Assembly: GCF_036898095.1 (NCBI RefSeq)
Contig: NC_090729.1
Location: 83,376,939 to 83,440,938 of the forward strand
Direction: 5' to 3'
Length of the DNA: 64,000 nucleotides
Source: Palaemon carinicauda
Taxonomy: Eukaryota > Arthropoda > Malacostraca > Decapoda > Palaemonidae
The position numbers and the translations under genes were made by a program. Each line of letters starts with the position of its first letter. Within the stretch, counting starts at the first letter, position 1. Shown piece by piece: positions 1-14,200 of this stretch. Under the pieces are notes generated by a model. That model was not told the origin of the DNA. It worked only from the letters and a program-made list of their open reading frames with translations, and did not search any database.

Positions 1-931
1 AGTTTATGACAAGTCCTCGTACATATTCCTGTCAAATTCTGGAATCTATTCATACACTTGAAATAAACCCATCTCCACCATGATAGCTGAATCGTAAGTT
101 TTGTAACACGTGGTTATTATAAATAAATATATATCACAAGCAAACGTGATTTCAATCAATGTAAATATCACCTACGAATGCCATTTAATACCGAATTCTA
201 TGTTGGTAATACACATCCACTTAGAATTCATTTTATGGTAATAGCTTCTGGCCGGGTAGAGATTTGAACCCCCACCGTTTCGGCTGGGAACCATGCCTGC
301 AGTAACCATACCGACTGAGCTATCAAGAGAGATAAAAGTTTATGACAAATCTTCATACATATTCCTTTCGAATTCAGGAATCTATTCATACACTTGAAAT
401 AAACCCATCTCCACCATGATAGCTGAATCGTAAGTTTTACAACACGTGGTTATTATAAATGAATATATATCACAAGCACACGTGATTTCAATCAATGTAA
501 ATATCACCTACGAATGGCATTTAATATCGAATTCTATCTTGTGAATATACATCCACTTGGAATTCATTTTAAGGTAACAGCTTCTCGCCTGGTGAAGATT
601 CGAACCCCCACCTTTTCGGCTGTGAGCAATGATTGCAGTAACCATACCGACTGAGCTATTAAGATTAAAGTTTATGACTAGTTCTCGTACATATTCCTGT
701 CGAATTCAGGAATCTATTCATACACTTGAAATAAACCCATCTCCACCATAATTGCTGAATCGTAAGTTTTGCAGCACGTGGTTATTATAAATGAATATAT
801 ATCACAAGCACACGTGATTTCAATCAATGTAAATATCACCCACGAATGGAAATTAATACCGAATTCTTTCTTGGGGACATACATCCACCTGGAATTCATT
901 TTATGGTAACATCTTCTGGCCGGGTAAAGAT
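1..931. repeat. Left-edge monomers, partly a 5-monomer duplicate
   Basis: Positions 1-505 match 1677-2181 at a shift of 1676 bp, including rare marks such as CAAATTCTGG, ATAAATAAAT and CTATGTTGGTAATACAC. The match ends where one copy has CACCTACGAATGG and the other CACCCACTAATGG. The array enters from outside the window. Confidence 0.8.
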
Positions 932-3900
932 TCGAACCCCCTCCTGTTCGGCTGGAAACCATGCCTGCAGTAACCATTCCGACTGAGCTATCAAGAGAGA
1001 TAAAAGTTTATGACAAGTCCTCGTACATATTCCTGTCGAATTCAGGAATCTATTCATACACTTGAAATAAACCCATCTCCACCATGATAGCTGAATCCTA
1101 AATTTTGCAACACGTGGTTATTATAAATGAATATATATCACAAGCACACGTGATTTCAATCAATGTAAATATCACCCACGAATGGTATTTGATACCGAAT
1201 TCTATCTTGGGAATATACATCCACTTGGAATTCATTCTATGGTAACAGCTTCTCGCCGATTGGAGATTTGAACCCTCACCTGTTCGGCTGGAAACCATGC
1301 CTGCAGTAACCATACCAACTGAGCAATCAAGAGATATAAAAGTATATGACAAGTCCTCTTACATATTCCTGTCAAATTCAGGAATCTATTCGTACACTTG
1401 AAATAAACCCATTTCCACCATGATAGCTGAATCGTAAGTTTTGCAACACGTGGTTATTATAAATGAATATATATCACAAGCACACGTGATTTCAATCAAT
1501 GTAAATATCACCTACGAATGGCATTTAATACCGAATTCTATCTTGTGGATATACATCCACTTGGAATTCATTTTATGGTAACATCTTCTGGCCGGGTGGA
1601 GATTCGAACCCCCACCTGTTTGGCTGGAAACCATGCCTGCAGTAACCATAGCGACTGAGCTATCAAGAGAGATAAAAGTTTATGACAAGTCCTCGTACAT
1701 ATTCCTGTCAAATTCTGGAATCTATTCATACACTTGAAATAAACCCATCTCCACCATGATAGCTGAATCGTAAGTTTTGTAACACGTGGTTATTATAAAT
1801 AAATATATATCACAAGCAAACGTGATTTCAATCAATGTAAATATCACCTACGAATGCCATTTAATACCGAATTCTATGTTGGTAATACACATCCACTTAG
1901 AATTCATTTTATGGTAATAGCTTCTGGCCGGGTAGAGATTTGAACCCCCACCGTTTCGGCTGGGAACCATGCCTGCAGTAACCATACCGACTGAGCTATC
2001 AAGAGAGATAAAAGTTTATGACAAATCTTCATACATATTCCTTTCGAATTCAGGAATCTATTCATACACTTGAAATAAACCCATCTCCACCATGATAGCT
2101 GAATCGTAAGTTTTACAACACGTGGTTATTATAAATGAATATATATCACAAGCACACGTGATTTCAATCAATGTAAATATCACCCACTAATGGCATTTGA
2201 TACCGAATTCTATCTTGGGAATATACATCCACTTGGAATTCATTTTATGGTAACAGCTTCTGGCCGAGTGGAGATTCAAACCCCCACCTGTTCGGCTGGA
2301 AACCAAGCCTGCAGTAACCATACTGACTGAGCTATAAATGAGATAAAAGTTTATGACAAGTCCTCGTACATATTCCTGTCGAATTCAGGAATCTATTCAT
2401 ACACTTGAAATAAACCCATCTCCACCATGAGAGCTGAATCGTAAGTTTTGCAACACATGGTTATTATAAATGAATATATATCACAAGCACACTTGATTTC
2501 AATCAATGTAAATATCACCCAAGAATTGCATTTAATACCGAATTCTATCTTGGGAAAATATATCCACTTGGAATTCATTTTATGGTACCAACCTCTGGCC
2601 GGGTGGAGATTCGAACCCCCACCTGTTCGGCTGGAAACCATACCTGCAGTAACCATACCGACTGAGCTATCAAGGGAAATTAAGTTTATGACATGTCCTC
2701 TTACATATTCTTGTCGAATTCAGGAATCTATTAGTACACTTAAAATAAACCCATATCCAACATGATAGCTGAATCGTAAGTTTTGCAACACATGGTTATC
2801 ATAAATGAATATATATAACAAGCACACGTGATTTCAATCAATGTAAATATCACCTAAGAATGGCATTTAATACCGAATTCTATCTTGGGAATATACATCC
2901 ACTTGGAATTCATTTTATAGTAACAGCTTCTGGCCGGGAGGAGATTCGAACCCCCACCTGTTCGGCTGTAAACAATGACTGCAGTAACCATACCGACAGA
3001 GCTATCAAGATTAAAGTATATGACAAGTCCTCGTACATATTCCTATTGAATTCAGGAATCTATTCATACACTTGAAATAAACCCATCTTCACCATAATTG
3101 CTGAATCGTAAGTTTTGCAACACGTGGTTAATATAAATGAATATATATCACAAGCACACGTGATTTCAATCAATGTAAATATCACATATGAATGGCATTT
3201 AATACCGAATCATATCTTGGGAATATACATCCACTTGGAATACAATTTATGGTAACATTTTCTGGCCGGGTGGAGATACGAACCCCCACCTGTTCGGCTG
3301 TAAAAAATGACTGCAGAAACCATACCGACAGAGCTATCAAGATTAAAGTTTATGGCAAGTCCTCGTACATATTCCTATTGAATTCAGGAATCTATTCCTA
3401 CACTTGAAATAAACCCATTTCCACCATGATAGCTGAATCGTAAGTTTTGCAACACGTGGTTATTATAAATGAATATATATCACAAGCACATGTGATTTCA
3501 ATCAATGTAAATATCACCTACGAATGGCATTTAATACCGAATCATATCTTGGGAATATACATCCACTTGGAATTGATTTTATGGTAACAGCTTTTGGCCG
3601 GGTGGAGATTCGAAACCCCACCTGTTCCGCTGGAAACCAAGCCTGCAGTAACCATACTGACTGAGCTATCAAGAGAGATTAAAGTTTATGACAAGTTCTC
3701 GTAAATATTCCTGTTGAATTCAGGAATCTATTCGTACACTTGAAATAAACCCATCTCCACCATGATAGCTGAATTCTAAGTTTTGCAACAATTGGTTATT
3801 ATAAATGAATATATGTCACAAGCAAACGTGATTTCAATCAATGTAAATATCACCTACGAATGGCATTTAATACCGAATTCTATCTTTTGAATATACATCC

Positions 3901-6900
3901 ACTTGGAATTCATTTTATGGTAACAGCTTCTGGCCTGGTGGAGAGTCGAACCCTCACCTGTTCGGCTGTAAAAAATGACTGCAGAAACCATACAGACTGA
4001 GCTATCAAGAGAGATAAAAGTTTATGACAAGTCCTCGTAAATATTCCTGTTGAATTCAGGAATCTATACGTACACTTGAAATAAACCCATCTCCACCATG
4101 ATAGCTGAATCGTAAGTATTGCAACACTTGGTTATTATAAATGAATATATATCACAAGTACACGTGATTTCAATCAATGTAAATATCACCCAAGAATTGC
4201 ATTAAATACCGAATTCTATCTTGGAAATATATATCCACTTGGAATTCATTTTATGGTACCAGCCTCTGGCTGGGTGGAGATTCGAACCCCCACCTTTTCG
4301 GCTGTAAAAAATGACTGCAGTAACCATACCGACTGAGCTATAAAGATTAAAGTTTATGACAAGTTCTCGTACATATTCCTGTCGAATTCAGGAATCTATT
4401 CATACACTTGAAATAAACCCATATCCACCATAATTGCTGAATCCTAAGTTTTGCAACACGTGATTATTATAAATGAATATACATCACAAGCACACGTGAT
4501 TTCAATCAATGTAAATATCACCCACGAATGGAAATTAATACCAAATTCTATTTTGGGGATATACATCCACTTGGAATTCATTTTAAGGTAACAGCTTCTG
4601 GCCGGGTAGAGATTCGAACCCCCACCTGTTCGGCTTTAAACCATGCCTGCAGTAACCATTCCAACTGAGCTATCATGAGAGATAAAAGTTTATGACAAGT
4701 CCTCTTACATATTCTTGTCGAATTCAGGAATCTATTCATACACTTGAAATAAACCCATCTCCACCATGATAGCTGAATCATAAATTTTGCAACACGTGGT
4801 TATTATAAATGAATATATATCACAAGCACACGTGATTTCAATCAATGTAAATATCACCCAAGAATGGAATTTGATACTGAATTCTATCTTGGGAATATAC
4901 ATCCACTTGGAATTCATTTTATGGTAACAGCCTCTGGCCGAGTGGATATTTGAACCCACACCTGTTCGGCTGGAAACCATGCATGTAGCAACCATACCGA
5001 CTGAGCTATCAAGAGAGATAAAAGTATATGACAAGTCCTCTTACATATTCCTGTCAAATTCAGGAATCTATTCGTACATATGAAATAAACCCATCTCCAC
5101 CATGATAGCTGAATCATAAATTTTACAACACGTGGTTATTATAAATGAATATATATCACAAGCACACGTGATTTCAATCAATGTAAATATCACCTACGAA
5201 TGGCATTTGATACCGAATTCTATCTTGGGAATATAGATCCACTTGGAATTCATTTTATGGTACCAGCCTCTGGCCGGGTGGAGATTCGAATCCCCACCTG
5301 TTCGGCTGGAAACCATACCTGGAGTAACCATACCGACTGAGCTATCAAGAGGGATTAAAGTATATGACAAGTCCTCGTACATATTCCTGTCGAATTCAAG
5401 AATCTATTTGTACACTTGGAATAAACCCATATCCAACATGATAGCTGAATCGTAAGTTTTGTAACACTTGGTTATTATAAATGAATATATATCACAAGCA
5501 AACGTGATTTCAATCAATGTAAATATCACCTACCAATGGCATTGAATACCGAATTCTATCTTGTGAATATACATCCACTTGGAATTCATTTTATGGTAAC
5601 AGCTTCTGGCCGGGTGGAGATCCGAACCCCCACCTGTTCGGCTGTAAACAATGACTGCAGTAACCATACCGACTGAGCTATCAAGATTAAAGTTTATGAC
5701 AAGTTCTCGTACATACTCCTGTCGTATTCAGGAATCTATTCATACACTTGACATAAACCCATCTCCGACATGATAGCTGAATCGTAAGTTTTGCAACACG
5801 TGGTTATTATAAATGAATATATATCACAAGCACAGGTGATTTCAATCAATATAAATATCACCCACGAATGGCATTTAATACCGAATTCTATCTTGGGAAT
5901 TTACATCCACTTAGAATTCATTTTATGGTAACATCTTCTGGCCGGGTAGAGATTCAAACCCCCACCTGTTCGGCTGGAAACCATGCCTGCATTAACCATA
6001 CCGACTGAGCTATCAAAAGAGATAAAAGTTTATGACAAGTCCTCGTACATATTCCTGTCGAATTCAGGAATCTATTCATACACTTGAAATAAACCCATCT
6101 CCACCATGATAGCTGAATCGTAAGTTTTGCAACAATTGGTTATTATAAATGAATATATATCACAAGCAAACGTGATTTCAATCAATGTAAATATCACCTA
6201 CGAATGGCATTTAATACCGAATTCTATCTTGTGAATATACATCCACTTGGAATTCATTCCATGGTAACATCTTCTGGCCGGGTGGAGAGTCGAACCCCCA
6301 CCTGTTCGGCTGTAAAAAATGACTGCAGTAACCATACTGACTGAGCTATCAAGAGAGATAAAAGTTTATGACATGTCCTCGTAAATATTCCTGTTGAATT
6401 CAGGAATCTATTCGTACACTTTAAATAAACCCATCTCCACCATGATAGCTGAATCGTAAGTTTTGCAACACGTGGTTATTATAAATGAATATATATCACA
6501 AGTACACGTGATTTCAATCAATGTAAATATCACCCAAGAATTGCATTTAATACCGAATTCTATCTTGGGAATATATATCCACTTGGAATTCATTTTATGG
6601 TACCAGCCTCTGGCCGGGTGGAGATTCGAACCCCCACCTGTTCGGCTGGAAACAATACCTGGAGTAACCATACCGACTGAGCTATCAAGAAAGATTAAAG
6701 TATATGTAAGTCCTCGTACATATTCCTGTCGAATTCAGGAATCTATTGTACACTTGGAATAAACCCATATCCAACATGATAGCTGAATCATAAGTTTTAG
6801 AACACGTGGTTATTATAAATGAATATATATCACAAGCACACGTGATTTCAATCAATGTAAATATCACCCACGAATGGAAATTAATTCCGAATTCTATCTT

Positions 6901-8289
6901 GGGAATATACATCCAATTTGAATTAATTTTATGGTAACAGCTTCTGGCGGGGTGGAGATTCGAATCCCAACCTGTTCGGCTGGAAACCATGCCTGCAGTA
7001 ACCATACCGACTGAGCTATCAAGATTAAAGTTTATGACAAGTTCTCGTACATATTCCTGTCGTATTCAGGAATCTATTCATACACTTGAAATAAACCCAT
7101 CTCCGACATGATAGCTGAATCGTAAGTTTTAGAACACGTGGTTATTATAAATGAATATATATCACAAGCACAGGTGATTTCAATCAATGTAAATATCACC
7201 CACGAATGGCATTTAATACCGAATTCTATCTTGGGAATATACATCCACTTGGAATTCATTTTATGGTAACATCTTCTGGCCGGGTGGAGATTCGAACCCC
7301 CACCTGTTCGGCTGGAAACCACGCCTGCTGTAACAATAGCGACTGAGCTATCAAGAGAGATAAAGGTATATGACAAGTCCTCGTACATATTCCTGTCGAA
7401 TTCAGGAATCTATTCCTACACTTGGAATAAATCCATCTCCACCATGATAGCTGAATCGTAAGGTCTGCAATACGTGGTTTTTATAAATGAATATATATCA
7501 CAAGCACACGTGATTTCAATCAATGTAAATATCACCCAAAAATGGAAATTAATACCGAATTCTATCTTGGGAATATACATCCACTTTGAATTCATTTTAT
7601 GGTCACATCTTCTGCCCGGGTGGAGATTCGAACCCCCACCTGTTCGGCTGTAAACAATGACTGCAGTAACCATACCGACTGAGCTATCAAGATTAAAGTT
7701 TATGATAAGTTCTCGTACATATTCCTGTCGAATTCAGGAATCTATTCATACACTTGAAATAAACCCATCTCCACCATGATAGCTGAATCGTATGTTTTGC
7801 AACACGTGGTTATTATAAATGAATATATATCACAAGCACACGTGATTTCAATCAATGTAAATATTACACACGAATGGAAATTAATACCGAATTCTATCTT
7901 GGGGATATACATCCACTTGGAATTCATTTTAGGTAACAGCTTCTGGCCGGGTAAAGATTCGAACTCCCACTTGTTCAGCTGGACCATGCCTGCAGTAACC
8001 ATACCGACTGAGCTATCAAGAGAAATAAAAGTATATGACAAGTCCTCTTACATATTCCTGTCGAATTCAGGAATCTATTCATACACTTGAAATAAACCCA
8101 TCTCCACCATAATGCTGAATCGTAAGTTTTGCAACACGTGGTTATTATAAATGAATATATATCACAAGCACACGTGATTTCAATAAATGTAAATATCACC
8201 CTCGAATGGCAATTAATACTGAATTCTATCTTGGGAATATACATCCACTTGGATTTCATTTATGGTGACATTTTCTGGCTGGGTGGAGA
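932..8289. repeat. Higher-order repeat A, copy 1 (7358 bp, about 22 monomers)
   Basis: Diagnostic variants in this block reappear in the same order 7358 bp later: 1677 with 9035, 1098 with 8456, 4732 with 12090 and 6408 with 13766. The left limit is placed where the sequence before the shared run CCCCCTCCTGTTCGG at about 932 and 8290 stops agreeing. Differences between the copies are few and include single-base indels, such as AAATTAAG against AAATTAAAG near 2687 and 10041. The limits are uncertain by some tens of bases because the edge lies in a conserved part of the monomer. Confidence 0.85.
2596..2676 (-). other. tRNA-like segment with intact A and B boxes
   Basis: The B-box complement is at 2607-2617 and the A-box complement at 2658-2669, 40 bp apart. 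This monomer belongs to the family with AAGAATTGCATTT and GGTACCAACCTCTGG upstream on the plus strand. Like the other copies it lacks an acceptor stem. Confidence 0.65.
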
Positions 8290-11200
8290 TTCGAACCCCC
8301 TCCTGTTCGGCTGGAAACCATGCCTGCAGTAACCATTCCGACTGAGCTATCAAGAGAGATAAAAGTTTATGACAAGTCCTCGTACATATTCCTGTCGAAT
8401 TCAGGAATCTATTCATACACTTGAAATAAACCCATCTCACCATGATAGCTGAATCCTAAATTTTGCAACACGTGGTTATTATAAATGAATATATATCACA
8501 AGCACACGTGATTTCAATCAATGTAAATATCACCCACGAATGGTATTTGATACCGAATTCTATCTTGGGAATATACATCCACTTGGAATTCATTCTATGG
8601 TAACAGCTTCTCGCCGATTGGAGATTTGAACCCTCACCTGTTCGGCTGGAAACCATGCCTGCAGTAACCATACCAACTGAGCAATCAAGAGATATAAAAG
8701 TATATGACAAGTCCTCTTACATATTCCTGTCAAATTCAGGAATCTATTCGTACACTTGAAATAAACCCATTTCCACCATGATAGCTGAATCGTAAGTTTT
8801 GCAACACGTGGTTATTATAAATGAATATATATCACAAGCACACGTGATTTCAATCAATGTAAATATCACCTACGAATGGCATTTAATACCGAATTCTATC
8901 TTGTGGATATACATCCACTTGGAATTCATTTTATGGTAACATCTTCTGGCCGGGTGGAGATTCGAACCCCCACCTGTTTGGCTGGAAACCATGCCTGCAG
9001 TAACCATAGCGACTGAGCTATCAAGAGAGATAAAAGTTTATGACAAGTCCTCGTACATATTCCTGTCAAATTCTGGAATCTATTCATACACTTGAAATAA
9101 ACCCATCTCCACCATGATAGCTGAATCGTAAGTTTTGTAACACGTGGTTATTATAAATAAATATATATCACAAGCAAACGTGATTTCAATCAATGTAAAT
9201 ATCACCTACGAATGCCATTTAATACCGAATTCTATGTTGGTAATACACATCCACTTAGAATTCATTTTATGGTAATAGCTTCTGGCCGGGTAGAGATTCG
9301 AACCCCCACCGTTTCGGCTGGGAACCATGCCTGCAGTAACCATACCGACTGAGCTATCAAGAGAGATAAAAGTTTATGACAAATCTTCATACATATTCCT
9401 TTCGAATTCAGGAATCTATTCATACACTTGAAATAAACCCATCTCCACCATGATAGCTGAATCGTAAGTTTTACAACACGTGGTTATTATAAATGAATAT
9501 ATATCACAAGCACACGTGATTTCAATCAATGTAAATATCACCCACTAATGGCATTTGATACCGAATTCTATCTTGGGAATATACATCCACTTGGAATTCA
9601 TTTTATGGTAACAGCTTCTGGCCGAGTGGAGATTCAAACCCCCACCTGTTCGGCTGGAAACCAAGCCTGCAGTAACCATACTGACTGAGCTATAAATGAG
9701 ATAAAAGTTTATGACAAGTCCTCGTACATATTCCTGTCGAATTCAGGAATCTATTCATACACTTGAAATAAACCCATCTCCACCATGAGAGCTGAATCGT
9801 AAGTTTTGCAACACATGGTTATTATAAATGAATATATATCACAAGCACACTTGATTTCAATCAATGTAAATATCACCCAAGAATTGCATTTAATACCGAA
9901 TTCTATCTTGGGAAAATATATCCACTTGGAATTCATTTTATGGTACCAACCTCTGGCCGGTGGAGATTCGAACCCCCACCTGTTCGGCTGGAAACCATAC
10001 CTGCAGTAACCATACCGACTGAGCTATCAAGGGAAATTAAAGTTTATGACATGTCCTCTTACATATTCTTGTCGAATTCAGGAATCTATTCGTACACTTA
10101 AAATAAACCCATATCCAACATGATAGCTGAATCGTAAGTTTTGCAACACATGGTTATCATAAATGAATATATAAAACAAGCACACGTGATTTCAATCAAT
10201 GTAAATATCACCTAAGAATGGCATTTAATACCGAATTCTATCTTGGGAATATACATCCACTTGGAATTCATTTTATGGTAACAGCTTCTGGCCGGGTGGA
10301 GATTCGAACCCCCACCTGTTCGGCTGTAAACAATGACTGCAGTAACCATACCGACAGAGCTATCAAGATTAAAGTATATGACAAGTCCTCGTACATATTC
10401 CTATTGAATTCAGGAATCTATTCGTACACTTGAAATAAACCCATCTTCACCATAATTGCTGAATCGTAAGTTTTGCAACACGTGGTTAATATAAATGAAT
10501 ATATATCACAACCACACGTGATTTCAATCAATGTAAATATCACATATGAATGGCATTTAATACCGAATCATATCTTGGGAATATACATTCACTTGGAATA
10601 CAATTTATGGTAACATTTTCTGGCCGGGTGGAGATACGAACCCCCACCTGTTCGGCTGTAAAAAATGACTGCAGAAACCATACCGACAGAGCTATCAAGA
10701 TTAAAGTTTATGGCAAGTCCTCGTACATATACCTATTGAATTCAGGAATCTATTCCTACACTTGAAATAAACCCATTTCCACCATGATAGCTGAATCGTA
10801 AGTTTTGCAACACGTGGTTATTATAAATGAATATATATCACAAGCACATGTGATTTCAATCAATGTAAATATCACCTACGAATGGCATTTAATACCGAAT
10901 CATATCTTGGGAATATACATCCAATTGGAGTTGATTTTATGGTAACAGCTTCTGGCCGGGTGGAGATTCGAAACCCCACCTGTTCCGCTGGAAACCAAGC
11001 CTGCAGTAACCATACTGACTGAGCTATCAAGAGAGATTAAAGTTTATGACAAGTTCTCGTAAATATTCCTGTTGAATTCAGGAATCTATTCGTACACTTG
11101 AAATAAAGCCATCTCCACCATGATAGCTGAATTCTATGTTTTGCAACAATTGGTTATTATAAATGAATATATGTCACAAGCAAACGTGATTTCAATCAAT

Positions 11201-14200
11201 GTAAATATCACCTACGAATGGCATTTAATACCGAATTCTATCTTTTGAATATACATCCACTTGGAATTCATTTTATGGTAACAGCTTCTGGCCTGGTGGA
11301 GAGTCGAACCCCCACCTGTTCGGCTGTAAAAAATGACTGCAGAAACCATACAGACTGAGCTATCAAGAGAGATAAAAGTTTATGACAAGTCCTCGTAAAT
11401 ATTCCTGTTGAATTCAGGAATCTATACGTACACTTGAAATAAACCCATCTCCACCATGATAGCTGAATCGTAAGTTTTGCAACACTTGGTTATTATAAAT
11501 GAATATATATCACAAGTACACGTGATTTCAATCAATGTAAATATCACCCAAGAATTGCATTAAATACCGAATTCTATCTTGGAAATATATATCCACTTGG
11601 AATTCATTTTATGGTACCAGCCTCTGGCTGGGTGGAGATTCGAACCCCCACCTTTTCGGCTGTAAAAAATGACTGCAGTAACCATACCGACTGAGCTATA
11701 AAGATTAAAGTTTATGACAAGTTCTCGTACATATTCCTGTCGAATTCAGGAATCTATTCATACACTTGAAATAAACCCATCTCCACCATAATTGCTGAAT
11801 CCTAAGTTTTGCAACACGTGGTTATTATAAATGAATATACATGACAAGCACACGTGATTTCAATCAATGTAAATATCACCCACGAATGGAAATTAATACC
11901 GAATTCTATTTTGGGGATATACATCCACTTGGAATTCATTTTATGGTAACAGCTTCTGGCCGGGTAGAGATTCGAACCCCCACCTGTTCGGCTTTAAACC
12001 ATGCCTGCAGTAACCATTCCAACTGAGCTATCATGAGAGATAAAAGTTTATGACAAGTCCTCTTACATATTCCTGTCGAATTCAGGAATCTATTCATACA
12101 CTTGAAATAAACCCATCTCCACCATGATAGCTGAATCATAAATTTTGCAACACGTGGTTATTATAAATGAATATATATCACAAGCACACGTGATTTCAAT
12201 CAATGAAAATATCACCCACGAATGGAATTTGATACTGAATTCTATCTTGGGAATATACATCCACTTGGAATTCATTTTATGGTAACAGCCTCTGGCCGAG
12301 TGGATATTTGAACCCACACCTGTTCGGCTGGAAACCATGTATGTAGTAACCATACCGACTGAGCTATCAAGAGAGATAAAAGTATATGACAAGTCCTCTT
12401 ACATATTCCTGTCAAATTCAGGAATCTATTCGTACATATGAAATAAACCCATCTCCACCATGATAGCTGAATCATAAATTTTACAACACGTGGTTATTAT
12501 AAATGAATATATATCACAAGCACACGTGATTTCAATCAATGTAAATATCACCCACGAATGGCATTTGATACCGAATTCTATCTTGGGAATATAGATCCAC
12601 TTGGAATTCATTTTATGATACCAGCCTCTGGCCGGGTGGAGATTCGAATCCTCACCTGTTCGGCTGGAAACCATACCTGGAGTAACCATACCGACTGAGC
12701 TATCAAGAGGGATTAAAGTATATGACAAGTCCTCGTACATATTCCTGTCGAATTCAAGAATCTATTTGTACACTTGGAATAAACCCATATCCAACATGAT
12801 AGCTGAATCGTAAGTTTTGTAACACTTGGTTATTATAAATGAATATATATCACAAGCAAACGTGATTTCAATCAATGTAAATATCACCTACCAATGGCAT
12901 TGAATACCGAATTCTATCTTGTGAATATACATCCACTTGGAATTCATTTTATGGTAACAGCTTCTGGCCGGGTGGAGATCCGAACCCCCACCTGTTCGGC
13001 TGTAAACAATGACTGCAGTAACCATACCGACTGAGCTATCAAGATTAAAGTTTATGACAAGTTCTCGTACATACTCCTGTCGTATTCAGGAATCTATTCA
13101 TACACTTGAAATAAACCCATCTCCGACATGATAGCTGAATCGTAAGTTTTGCAACACGTGGTTATTATAAATGAATATATATCACAAGCACAGGTGATTT
13201 CAATCAATGTAAATATCACCCACGAATGGCATTTAATACCGAATTCTATCTTGGGAATTTACATCCACTTAGAATTCATTTTATGGTAACATCTTCTGGC
13301 CGGGTAGAGATTCGAACCCCCACCTGTTCGGCTGGAAACCATGCCTGCAATAACCATACCGACTGAGCTATCAAAAGAGATAAAAGTTTATGACAAGTCC
13401 TCGTACATATTCCTGTCAAATTCAGGAATCTATTCATACACTTGAAATAAACCCATCTCCACCATGATAGCTGAATCGTAAGTTTTGCAACAATTGGTTA
13501 TTATAAATGAATATATATCACAAGCAAACGTGATTTCAATCAATGTAAATATCACCTACGAATGGCATTTAATACCGAATTCTATCTTGTGAATATACAT
13601 CCACTTGGAATTCATTCCATGGTAACATCTTCTGGCCGGGTGGAGAGTCGAACCCCCACCTGTTCGGCTGTAAAAAATGACTGCAGTAACCATACTGACT
13701 GAGCTATCAAGAGAGATAAAAGTTTATGACATGTCCTCGTAAATATTCCTGTTGAATTCAGGAATCTATTCGTACACTTTAAATAAACCCATCTCCACCA
13801 TGATAGCTGAATCGTAAGTTTTGCAACACGTGGTTATTATAAATGAATATATATCACAAGTACACGTGATTTCAATCAATGTAAATATCACCCAAGAATT
13901 GCATTTAATACCGAATTCTATCTTGGGAATATATATCCACTTGGAATTCATTTTATGGTACCAGCCTCTGGCCGGGTGGAGATTCGAACCCCCACCTGTT
14001 CGGCTGGAAACAATACCTGGAGTAACCATACCGACTGAGCTATCAAGAAAGATTAAAGTATATGCAAGTCCTCGTACATATTCCTGTCGAATTCAGGAAT
14101 CTATTCGTACACTTGGAATAAACCCATATCCAACATGATAGCTGAATCATAAGTTTTAGAACACGTGGTTATTATAAATGAATATATATCACAAGCACAC

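Noticed and set aside
2393..2656. Recurrent minus-strand open frame of about 87 codons, one per monomer
   Set aside because: It repeats with the satellite period, starts in the tRNA-like segment (its first 20 or so residues translate the A-to-B box region), varies freely between copies, and is often broken by single-base indels. No domain is recognisable.
2448..2765. Recurrent plus-strand open frame of about 98-110 codons
   Set aside because: It overlaps the minus-strand frame antisense and contains the typical spurious translation of a tRNA complement (WRFEPPPVRLE). It is open because the monomer is short and 336 is divisible by three, not because of selection.
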